In this document: positions 51,976-63,900 of the stretch, piece after piece | Layout: each line of letters opens with the position of its first letter | How positions within the stretch are numbered: position 1 is the stretch's first letter | Origin: Cristatella mucedo | Lineage: Eukaryota; Bryozoa; Phylactolaemata; Cristatellidae | Length of the DNA: 64,000 bases | Reading direction: 5' to 3' | NCBI GenBank assembly: GCA_009760855.2 | Contig: WPIO01000010.1 | Location: 62,001-126,000, forward strand | Translations under genes and position numbers: made by a program | Notes under the pieces: generated by a model | What the model was told of the DNA's origin: nothing | Databases searched by the model: none | Seen by the model: only the letters and a program-made list of their open reading frames with translations

Positions 51976-54900
51976 ATTTGATAAGCGCCATCATGGAACT
52001 CAATCTCTTTCTAGGCGCTTTAGATTCGCACACAAAGGTGAATGCACTGAGACAGATGCACCCACAACACAGGTTGCTAGGCTGTGGAGCACCCTCCACA
52101 ATTCGTGCACTGGCTGTGCACCTGCTTCTGTAGCTCTGCTGCTGCAGCCTCTTTGCAACTAACTTTCCCCATCATTCTATCGGCAACTATACTTTTCATC
52201 TTTGGTATGTTGAATGACATGTTTAGTGTTTTGCTGACCACAGCCCACACACTCAGACTTCGGCAGTGCTCTAAAAAACTACCACTGTAACGTCCCACAT
52301 AGTCATAGCTTTGTGGAATGGAGATACATTGCATCATGAGCCATCGTGAATTACTCCTTGCAGTGGCAACCAACCGGCCAAATTCGATGCAGAAGCTAGA
52401 CATGACCGTAGTGAAAATGAAGATGCAGACAACAAGCAAACAGCAGAGCATACCAGGATTCCCGGACTCGCCACAGTGGGTCAGTCAGATGCACTACCAC
52501 ATCCTCGATTATGTTGGATGCATACTTATCCATCTACAAGACAACGGCAGATGTAAGGAACAGCTAGTCTAGCGAAACCATCCCACACCCACTTGTGAGC
52601 ACATAAGCATGCATGTCCGGGCATGTGCACGAGCATCGCAGGACCACAACAACAGCAGACCGGTCGAGAAATAAGCCTGACAAGAGCGGCAATGGTAAGG
52701 AACTTACCACTTCCTTAGTATCGCTGACCACAGCATTCCATATGCTGCGCATGGCTATTTGCACCTTGGTATTCGGATCAAACATATAGCGGTAAAGCCG
52801 TGGCACAATCTTAGCCAAATGCGGCAACAGCTGCTTGCCGGCTTGAGCTGCAAGGCCAGTGAAGCCGAATGCTGCCCCCTGCAAATGATGCAAGGCAAAC
52901 AACGTTGGGGACACCCACCAAATGAGAGACTGCCAGAGACAAAAAGTGACACCGAGTGCACCAGCGAGCCCCCCTCCCCCTGCCGACATAGCCACCACAA
53001 CAGCTCAAGCTGAAAATGTTATGGCAGTAGTAATTACGTAGGTCTGCTGATCGCCACCAACGACTGCTGACTGGTCGGACAAATATAGGAACAAAGTGAT
53101 AACATAGCACTTTGTATCTGATCTCATTTCGTCAAAGAGCCGAGCATGCACATGTACATGACCAGCAAAAAATATGCACCAAATTGATTAATGGTAGTTC
53201 GTCATGTGACAACAGCCAAGCTCTATCTAGTAAGCTCAATACCGTGTTCAAAGTTTGCTGAAAGTTTTTAAATAAGTAAATACTAGCTGATTTAACAGCC
53301 TCTTTTGCATAGCGACAGGAGAGCCTTTACGACTATCACCACTGCTTGCAGTGGCGATAAAGGATCGCCCACCTCAGGATTTGAACCCACGACCTCGGGA
53401 CCAAGGTCGTTTTCCTTTACTTTCCAGTACTTTCCCTATGACTAGGTTAGATACCAACGGCACAGCACTAAACTTAGATTAGGTCCTACCTCAGTCAAAG
53501 GTATCAAGAGTGTGAATCTAAATGGCTGTAGGTTATCAGTGGAGTATGGTTTACTATGAAAGTATGGTTCATGTAAAGTACGGTTTAAGTCATGAATTTG
53601 TCTCATACTCTCTTCTTTTTCCTATCTCCCTGGCTATGGCAATCGCCAATTGCAATCTTAGCTTTCTTGCCTAACACAATCCTGACCGGCTCGTTTGGCA
53701 TAGTGGTTCAGGTGCTCGCCCCGACCGAGGTCTATGTGAATGTATTTGATCGCCAAGGTTAGCTGAGTGATATCATCAGCCCGTGCAAGGAATTATCCAG
53801 ATGCTTAATGACAGATATTGATAGCGTCGAAACGAAATTGCTTCTGAAAGCGAAACAGGCAGGAGTTGGAGATTTAACCAAGAAACAACATATATGCATC
53901 GATCAGATGCAAAGGCACGATAATAAAAGTGTGGTCATCGGTGCAGCTGCTACTGGCACTCAAAAGTAAAAAACTGTGAGAAGTGCAAATGATGCATGCT
54001 CTTCCATCGTGACTGTAAATGATAGACACGGCTCGGAAAAATTGGACGCCACCTGATCTCCAAAACCCAACAAACATTTCGGCAAATGTTGGATTAGACC
54101 ACGGAATAACGTTGCTAAAGATACATATATTGGTCTATCCCTTCGGTTTTAAAGGAATAGCTGTACTTCATGATATGATTGGCGCGAAATAGACACTGTT
54201 ATGTGAGTTATAAATACGTTGACATCCTATGGGACAATGGACAGAGGGTAGTGCTTTTATCCCCAGGCAGATTTCCCCAGACCCAAGGGGCCAGAGTTGT
54301 GTGACGATGCCAAAGGAACTAGACGAATATATTCATCAATTTTTTCATATACTATTTTTATGTGGTATTTATGCAATTACGTCTGACGGTATCTGGAGCT
54401 CCCTTGTCCCCAACAACCTGAAAATCCTTGCTCCGCCTCTGATTTCAGCATGTATAAAAACCTAGAAAGAGATTAGTTCGTTGTGGCACTGTAGTTGGGA
54501 TATTATTATAGCTGGTGTTGCTGTTGGTACCTGTCGGCAGAAGTCCTAGCCAAAGAAAAGAGGCTGATGCAACCCATTCACTCGAATGTACTTGATAATA
54601 CAGGGAGCTGGAATTGCTGTAGCAATTTAGTTAGGTGTGACAGATTGCATGTTAAGTTGAGGAACTAGTTTTGACTAGGATTGGCTGTTTGTGTGGGAGC
54701 TACATCAAGTTTTAGGGTACCAGCCAAATATGTAGAAGATTAGTAGATTTAGAGAGCCAGCGTCTGATTGCCAGAGAATCTGCCAATTAGAGGCTTGCTG
54801 ACCCTTTTGTCAGCCATTGTAAGAAGTTGTAACAGCTCTTTCATGTCCACATCAGAGAGACGTCTCCAACAATAACAATAATACAATTATAAACACAAAC

Positions 54901-57900
54901 AGACTTAAGGTGCCTCAATAGAGCTGAATAGCTGGTTTGGCTCAGTGGTTAAGGTGATCACCTAGACCAAGGTCCGGCCAAAGCCTCGGGCTCCAGCTCC
55001 GTGCCATATGGGAAGTGCCAGAATAGAGATAAGGTTCTCTCAGGGTGCCATACAAGCTAATCTTTTTTCCGAAACCGATGACACTCACTGTGCCTATCCT
55101 TCAACCGTTGTCAGCCTTGTTCTGTATCAGAATCACTCAACTCCCTTGCAGCCTTAAATTTGCACCTGAATGGCCAGTAATGCCGTGAAGTGGAACCCTA
55201 ATGTGACCAATGCAATTGCTACTAGGAAGGAGTAATGCAAGTAGGAAGACCTCAGCTTCACGACTACTCAGCTAGTATCAATCCGAAACCGTCTGACCAT
55301 AATCAGAGCATGCTGTTCGAAAACAGCTGGTCTTTAAATATGTATGTGTTGATGTTATCTTCACTGCCAAGCCAGGCTACGTTCAGCCAAGGAACTTAGC
55401 CAAAATTAGCAGCTATAAACAAAAGTGTGACAGCTAAAGTGGTATACATGGGTTACCAACATTGCATTGCGATTACTGCGACATCCTATATCCAGGACTT
55501 GCGGCCTATGGACTTGATCGTCAGCAACTCAAGCAAAACTCAGCACTACGTCTGTTCTGTCATTACCTTGGAAGCTACCACATGACATTACCCCTTTACT
55601 TCGATGGGCCCTATCAAGCATTGAATAGGCGTCAAGGTCCACGAGCCCTCAACGTGCCTTCAATGTACCTTCAATGTGCCTTAATGTGCAGTAATGGCTC
55701 ACTAGGTAAAGCGGTTGCTTTTCACGACCTCGTCCCCGAGGTCGTGAGTTCGAATCCTGTGGTGGGAGATCCTTTATCGCCACTGCAAGCGGTGGTGATA
55801 GCCGTAAAGGCCCTTCTGTCGATATACAAAAAGAGGCTGCTAAATCAGCCAGTATTATTATTACTAGGTAGCACCACTCGTACTAACTGATTTTGCTCTG
55901 CAATGTGCTCTCGAAACATCCCCTCCTCAGCTTCCATTCACCTCAGTGCCTAGCAAATGGCTTTGAAATATGTTCACTGTCAGGGTTTCGGTTCATATCC
56001 ATCAAAAGTCTGTATCTTGCTTACGACTTCTGTCAAGATCTGCAATATCTTTGCATTATTTAAGTCTCCGCTAAAGACACAAAGGTTCCACACAGCATTT
56101 CCTGGACCACCGTGAACTTACTTATCCAACTATGATAACTAGCTAATACTTGCTCCTCCTATAGTGAATTGTAAAGCGCTTGTATACATATTTAGTTCGT
56201 ATAGGAGCTACATAAAAGACATTAGAATTACTGAAACAATTATGACAATTCTATGAAGTGTGGCATTCTTGCAACACCTAACACACCAAAGCTACAATCT
56301 AATACACCTACAAAGAACGGTCAGTCATTCATGTAGCGGTTTAACCATTCACGCTTCCTATACCTATACCTTACACAGTTCCTCAGGTGGCAAAGCCCAG
56401 CATTCTATAGGTACACAGATGCAAACAGGGTCATCAAACGAAAGCGACAACTCCAATGCATCTCATGGCAAAACAGAAAGTAAAGATTACTATCAAGCTC
56501 GGGATTATTTGCGCCTAGTTTCCCTTTCCAATGATTACAGCTACAAGCACTTAAAGAACAAACACATCCAAAAGAACCTGCTTCCATCTAAAGACAGCAA
56601 AGCATGCTTTCTCTATTAGACTAAGAAAGGTACTCGATGCGCTAAGTAAAACAAATCATGACTGCCGTTTAAAAACTGTCTGATACTTCAACACGAGATT
56701 TCTAGTAGGTTCTCTATAATAAATCCCGAGCAACTAAGACCTGGCTAATAGCACGAAGTGACAAGCAGGCCCAGCAGCTTCCACTTTGCAGGCCAATGAG
56801 ATTAGTAACGAGAGTCGTCTGTTCGTAAACTCTTCGCATATCGACATGAAACGTATCTTTAGCGTACTCACAGCACTTAACTGGTTTTCGGTGACCATTG
56901 GGTAGCCAACAGATTTCATCTAACGCAAGAAAGAAAAACTGAGAAGCAAAGCTCAGTCAGCAAGACTGTCGAGAAAGCAGTGGCATAGATGTAGCAGTCA
57001 GCTTAGAAAAGCAGAAAGAAATGTGCCAGAGTCGGCAGCAGAAAAGAAGATGCTATTACATACAAGTTGTGGGTATGAGTTCCACAGTCATGGGCCCACA
57101 TTGGAAAAGCCAATGCTAAACATTTTGCAGCAGTTCAGCTGAGTATAAAGATCATCAGTGGCAGGTCGGAGTAAGAAGTTCATTCCACACACGTTGACTA
57201 CCAAACGATTCTCATTGATTTTGCATTGGCCAGAAAAACCGCTTACATAAAGAGCAATATGATTGGCATCGAGTAAACATCTCAATCATTGACAACAAGG
57301 AAAGTTCATGTACAGGTACATACGCTAACAAAAGGGCTGTTTCCTTAAGGTCCGACATGTGTAATTAATTCCAGAAGCTCTACTCACCTTACGGGTATTC
57401 CAAATCGAATTATGGTTAGCCAAGTTCATGAACTTGTACACTAGGTCAGGCTGATTCAAGTCACTGGCGATGGAGCACAGTTCACGGTATGTCGTCATAT
57501 TCTGGCCATCCAGTGTCTTGCCGAGAGCACCTTCCTCAAACACTTGAGTTTCACCTGTCACCTCCCGTCGGGCTCTGCAATCGAGAATCACGAGATTCCA
57601 TTGCCAGCCTGACGTACCCCCATGACGATGCAGCTAGGCACCAGTATTTGCTTAATCTGGCCACAATCGGTCACCTAGAGCAGTGACTTCAGATGCTTTG
57701 GACTTGGCCATTACGGCTGAGAACAATCTGACCACGTTCATGCTGCACATCCCGTACCTAGCTGACAGCCTTGCCCATCAAATCGAAGGGTAGTGCTAAG
57801 CGTGGAAATCAATCTTTTTTATTAAATTTCCAAAGTTTCACCAAGTGAATAAAGCATGTGCACAACCTGAGAGCTGTGATTAGTGGATTACCTGGAGCAG

Positions 57901-60900
57901 CTTAGAGTACGGCAGCCATCTAGTAGCAGTAACTGCCAGAAATATGTAAAGACAGCACAGCGCATTGCATGTCAAGAGAACGATTGAAACAGTCATTGGG
58001 AGCTGATTTTCATTTAGGGTCTTAGCTCTGGGGGTTAGGCAGTCGCGCACTTCACGACCCAGGTCGTGGGTTCGAGAACCACAACTGAAAATCCTGTTTT
58101 ACTCACTGCAAGTGGTGACGTGCATTTGATGTGAAAGGCAAAAGCAGAAGTCTTCCTCTTGCAATCAGCCTGTCCAGGGAGACGGGACTGCACACAACAA
58201 ATGTAGGCTCTGTCGCAAAAAAAAACAATATTGACATACCCGCTAAGGCTAATTCTGAGTTTGGGTAATAAATAAGCAGGTTTTCTAGGATGGCAGGCAT
58301 ACTAAGGTTGTGTGCTGAATGTGGAACCATGTATTGACATGGCTATAACAGGCACATAGGCTGTTGATGTGCAAGCGTTTTAGTTTGACTTGCCATTGAC
58401 TTTGACATTGCTATTCATTTGACCTTCCTCATTTGAATCGGCACAAAGGCCATAAGCCTCTGCACTGTCTCTTCCGCTGAATATACCACAGGGCAAGCAT
58501 TTTTTATGAAAAGATCAGCTACTGGTGTTTGCAGAGTACCCTGCCTCAGCCCCCCTGCCAATATCGTCCCATAAACGATCTATGGGGTTTTAATCAGGTG
58601 GCTGGCTGGGTCACAGCATCAGCATCACATATGGATTCATTAAAAAGTACTTTACTAGCCAGAGAGAGTGCCTACGATCGCAATTTTGATGCCAAATATA
58701 ACGAACTGCCAAGCAGACCATTTGAGAATAATCTTATTTGCTTGACCAACAATATTTTGCGTAAATTACTTTTAGACTAGTCCAGTGTGGTGCTAGTGCT
58801 GTGGCCCAGTCAGTCGGCTGATCTAAACCCCATTGATCGTTCATGGTACATTATCGACAGGGGGGCTGAGGCAGGGTTCTTGGCAACATCTATAGCTGAT
58901 TTTTCATTAAAATTAAAGTCGATACATAGTTCTTCATTCAGCACACAACTATGGTATGCCTACCATTCTAAAAAAAAAGACGTGTATTCCCTTAATAGTA
59001 GCAGCCACAGCAGTTGCAGCCATACTACGAGGATTTTTCGACCGAGAACGTGTACTAAGATACAAAGAAATATTTTACTTTAAAATACGAACACATACAT
59101 GTACTCTACCGTTGTGCAGCTCAGTCCATCACATTTACACTCGTAGTGTAAGCGCCGTCAGAGGGAAGCCCCAGAGAAACAGAAGAGGGTAAGGCTTCAT
59201 GGAAGCGTGGCCAACGGCTCGGCAACCTAACAGCCCGACCAACGGGTCTAAGGCAGAAGCAGTTCTACTTCGTCATGGTGCTGCAAGCCACAGCTTGCCA
59301 TCGCTACGCCTACCGCTGGCCAGTCATCAGGGTGTCCACCAGCTGCGTCATCAGCTTGGCTCGGGCGTCCTCGCTGCTGCTTTCGTAAGTTAGACCTAAG
59401 CCTTTGGATGCAATGTCCTGCGTGATCTCTGCAAAAGCAGGGTCAACAGTGAGTCGCCGTTCTCGGAGAGTTCAGCCTCAATCATTACATATGCCACTGG
59501 AGCAGAGGCAGAAGAAGCCAATATTCCTCTCCCTCCCTTCTACCCCATTCCCCAGATTTGGACAAGACAACGATGCAGCAGAGAGCTCAGAAGAAAGCTA
59601 GGGGCCAGCTTGGCATCACCGATGAAGCGCCGATGGCAGAGGCACATTCACTCTGCTAAAGAGAGTGCCTGGGCTGCCTACCGTCTGCCTCGCCCAGCAG
59701 CTGCATGAAAGCCGTTTGTATGCGCCCGTTCCTATCGGACACTGCACGGTAGCTGCTGCACGCCTTCACCACTGTCAGCAGCCAAATGCACGAGGCCTAC
59801 AAGAGGGACCGGGTGTGTGCATGCGTGAGATTGCCTGCCTGCAGTGCGGCACGTCACCAGCTTCCAGCAGGCACGAGCAAACACGAACGTGCGAGCTTGC
59901 ATATACTCACACACGAGTACAGATGCACACAAACATTATGCTGTTAACGAGTTTTAAAGAAGCACTGCCCAACCACGACATGTCCATAAATAAGCCCACG
60001 GCCTGTTTTATGACCACTCAACCCCTTTCCAGCCAGGAGTCTGATGGCACGGAATGCATCAGTGCTCGAGCAAGCAACTCGGACATTCCGTGTGAAGAAA
60101 GCTTGCCACGTGTACAAGCTCAAATAGCAAACCTTCGCCTGCTGCAGATTCTAAGAAATGCCTAGATAGAAAAAGAAAAAGATGAGATACAGAGCAATTT
60201 TCGACCAGAAGCACGATGCTTCTACCAGTAGCCATCAGCTGCTGCTGCTGCTGACCGAGGCTTTCAGCCCGATTAAATTCGCTAGGTTTCCCTTACTCAA
60301 GGGACAGCTGAGGTTTAAACGACCCCTGCCCTGGCATCGTGCACAAACACATGCAGTGCTCTCGGCAGATGCCAAATGCAGGCCGGTTGCAAAACATGGC
60401 CATTTTTCCCGCTCACTCCAAACGTTACAAACTGCTGCAGAAGCTACGAAGAGTTACCTGACGAATATGAGGATTGAGGTGTATCAAATACTTGCTGAGG
60501 AGCTGCTCGAGAAGCCATGACAGCATGTCATCATCTCCGGTAGGCGGCTGCTTACGCATCTACGAAAAAGTATCAGACCCTGTGTCAAAGCAGGCTTGAC
60601 TAGCAGGGCTGACTTCAACAAAATGCCATCATCGACTCCAGATCATTGGAAAGCATGACTCAATATCAGATAGCCAACCCGGTAAAAAGGCTCATCATGT
60701 CCACACTTCTGCGCAACGCTCACCCTAAACAGTTCAGCTGACGTCTGCCATTGGTCGCGGGCTTCGGGAGCACAAGGCCCTAGAGCAGCCATCACGAGGG
60801 CGTCGCCAATGCCGAAGCTCAGCTCAATCTCCTTCGTTGTCACACTGTCCAGAAGCCCCTGGATGCACATCTGTCGCCAAGGAAATGCCTCATCGCCGAC

Positions 60901-63900
60901 ACAAATTCCTCCGAGGCAAAGGGCTGCCTTGTCTTTAGCCTGCAAACAATATCCATAATTGCAAATGACCAATAATTCGTTTTCCATTCGACATGTAACC
61001 TCAATAACAACTCAACCAGGTCTCGCCCAGAGGCAGATTGGCCAAGGATCCGACGTGGGCCTAACATCCGCATAGCTCCCCTTACTCACAGCAACAAAAT
61101 GCAACAAACTGTTACACGACAGCATGTGTAAGATAGCTGTTCCTACAGAAGGCTGGCTAGCTAGAACTTGTAGTTACCACGGCGCCTACCGTTACTAGGA
61201 CCCATAATCCCACAGTTGCAAGAGAGGCCCATCAGGATTCACCTTGTATGGAACCTTCGAATCCCTGATGTTTGCAATCAGTGTTTTGACGACGACCAGC
61301 TTTGTCACGACACCCGTGTCGTCTGCTGGTGAGCCATCCTCAATAGATAACGAACAGTGGCAGCCGAGGTCTTTCAGAGCGATGCTTGGCAGCAGAGCTG
61401 CTCCCTCTTCGATTAGGTGGCGAACTAAAGACAGGTGATGAGTACAAAGAGAATTTAACGGCACGGCTACGCCCTGCACACACCCCGAGTAATCAACAAA
61501 GATTAATTTCCTTTTTCAATCGAAAACTGCAACAAACTCGACAACTTTGGGAAGCTACACTTTAAGCCTCACAAAAGAAGGTGCAAAGCTGGAGGGCAGC
61601 AATTAATGAGCCCTTCTAGCACCATTTGCTGTAGCTCGTCTCACCAGCAAAACAAGAAAATGCACATCATAAAGCAGATGACAGCAGCAATCTAAAGGCA
61701 CGGACCAATGAATGCCAAACAACTATTAATGGGCCATCTCTCGGTCTCCTACCCAGAAGCCTGACGACATTTCCCGTAGCCTCATGCCACTGTTGCTTCT
61801 GCGTAGACTGTTTGCTGGCAGTGCTCTGACCGTCGAAGTCAACGTCAACAACAGACAAATCGCCGTGGCGTAGGCGAAGTGAGTGCCGAGCGACCAGCTG
61901 CGACATCATCAGCAAACAGCCGCATTGCTTCTCGTAGGTTAGCTGCAAGTGAAGAGTAATGCTGGGGTGCAGACGAATGCAAGATCCATAAATGCAACAG
62001 TCAGATGCTATATACAAACGTCAAATAAACTGCATTCATTCTAACAAATGGGTATCCATTGTTAATGCAATAATGCAGCACTGCAAATGGTTAGACCTGT
62101 CGCACGTCAGTAAATTGGCAAATGCGCTAATAATTGAACATAACCAACGACCAGCCTATTGAACAGGCTCATTTGCCCAGCAGCAGAAGAGCCTGAGCAT
62201 TTTTTCCATCTTACCGACTCACATAAGAGAATAAAGAATTGCCTGATGTGACATTGGAACCTACAACCCCTTGGGGTAGTGAGGTGCAAGACTTGGAGGC
62301 AAGTACACACTGCCGATGACTTTGACAATAATAGTAATAACAAGAATAAAAATATTAATTATGATATTTGCATTGTGTCACAAGAGAAACAAACTTTATC
62401 CAAGAAAAAAATCCTAGCTGATTAAACAGCCTCTGTATAGCGACAAAAGAGCCTTTACGGCTATCACCACCGCTTGCATTGGAGATAAAGGATTGCCTAC
62501 CTCAGGAATCGAACCCACGACCTCGGGAGCGAGGTCGTGAAAGCAACCACCTTACCTAGTGTGCCTAAGTGAGTATTTATATTTAAGTATTTGTATCTAA
62601 GTATCTGTATCTAAGGATTGTATATAGGATGGAAAGGAAACATGTCACTTGTTTAGTGATAGCATGCACAATGTTAGCAAGCATAAGCTTATAACGAGCA
62701 ATTTGCACAGTCAGAGCAAGTGAAGTAACGATAATGTGGGTTACTAGCTTCTTTTTAAATGATGTCAAGTCAGGGGATCTTGTGACATTAGTCAGGAGTG
62801 AATAAAAGGCTAGCTGAGTCAAAACCTTCATTTATATAGTGGTAGAGTAGCCATATCGGCTGTCAATCCACATTGCAGTGGGTAATAAAGAGCTGTCTCC
62901 TGCATGAAGAACCCACAAACTTGGCCATACTTGACCCTTCGCTAAGACTCAGGAACAGTTCAGAATTTGGAAGCACACAAACTAAAGGCACTGTCTCTAA
63001 AGGATTTGAGATCGGTTACCGGCAGAGCTCAACAATTCCAGTCAGAAGAGCATGTGGTACGATTCGAAGCCTTAAGAGGAAATATTTCAGATAGATAGGT
63101 CAGAGTAAGAAACTGTAGGGACCTGACAGTGTGAGACAGAACTTTAAAGTGGATACAGTGCTTGATGGGGAGCCATTGCAAGTCGGTGAGAAGTTGTGTG
63201 ATCACTCAGTTAGGACATTTGCAACAGACAAGCCTAGCTGCAGAGCTTTGCACTACCTGCAGAGCTTTGGACAGGCTTAAAGGCATGTGAGTAATGAGCT
63301 GCAGAAGTCTAGAGGGGATGTCACAAATGTATGTACCAGTTCGGCTGTGAGATCCTTATCCAAGCAGGCTCGAATTGTTGCAATTGTACAAATCTGAGTG
63401 TAAGCAAACTACAAAGTGGAGCCTGATCTCGACATCTAGCATAAGGTCGAAGCATACTGATTCCTAGCAGAAACCACAGGAGATATGCTAGCCGAGCCCA
63501 TTTTGTTGGCAAGGCTTTCCAATTTCTGAGTAACAACCATTTGTCCATAGCTAGTACGTCGGTTTATGATCATTCTATTGGAGAAAACTTGCTGCCATTC
63601 TAGGGTGAATTACAGCAATGCATGCTGCCAGGGAGTATGCTTTCAGCAGCAGCACATTGGAAGAAACATTACCATACTGGCAGCCTGACCACTACACTCT
63701 GTTGTCCAGGTAAACTGCACCAGCTACACGTTGTCACAGCTTTGCATCTGCTTCAGGCCTGCTACTGCTGTTACTAACTGTGCTTCACCACTGCAAAGGA
63801 AAGCTTTCTACAGCCAAGCATTTGCAATAGTTCGGAACAGCAACATCGGCAGACAGGAGGGCCGCTGATTGCAAAGCTGTTAGGACGGCATTACCGAGCT

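Noticed and set aside
51701-52162. 153-codon plus-strand frame with an Asn run
   Set aside because: The Asn run is the (TAA)n repeat; the frame joins an inverted repeat arm, a LINE-B tail and a LINE-A end.
62245-62282. Possible 38-nt ECM29 exon between 63,967 and 61,942 with phase 1 to 0
   Set aside because: The splice-like sites lie inside a tRNA-like SINE remnant and the peptide ([12 protein letters not shown]) has only weak similarity to the family.
53280-62565. Functional tRNA genes at the B-box matches
   Set aside because: The A and B boxes sit in ~150-bp elements with shared non-tRNA bodies and A/T-rich tails, and the cloverleafs do not close; they are SINEs.
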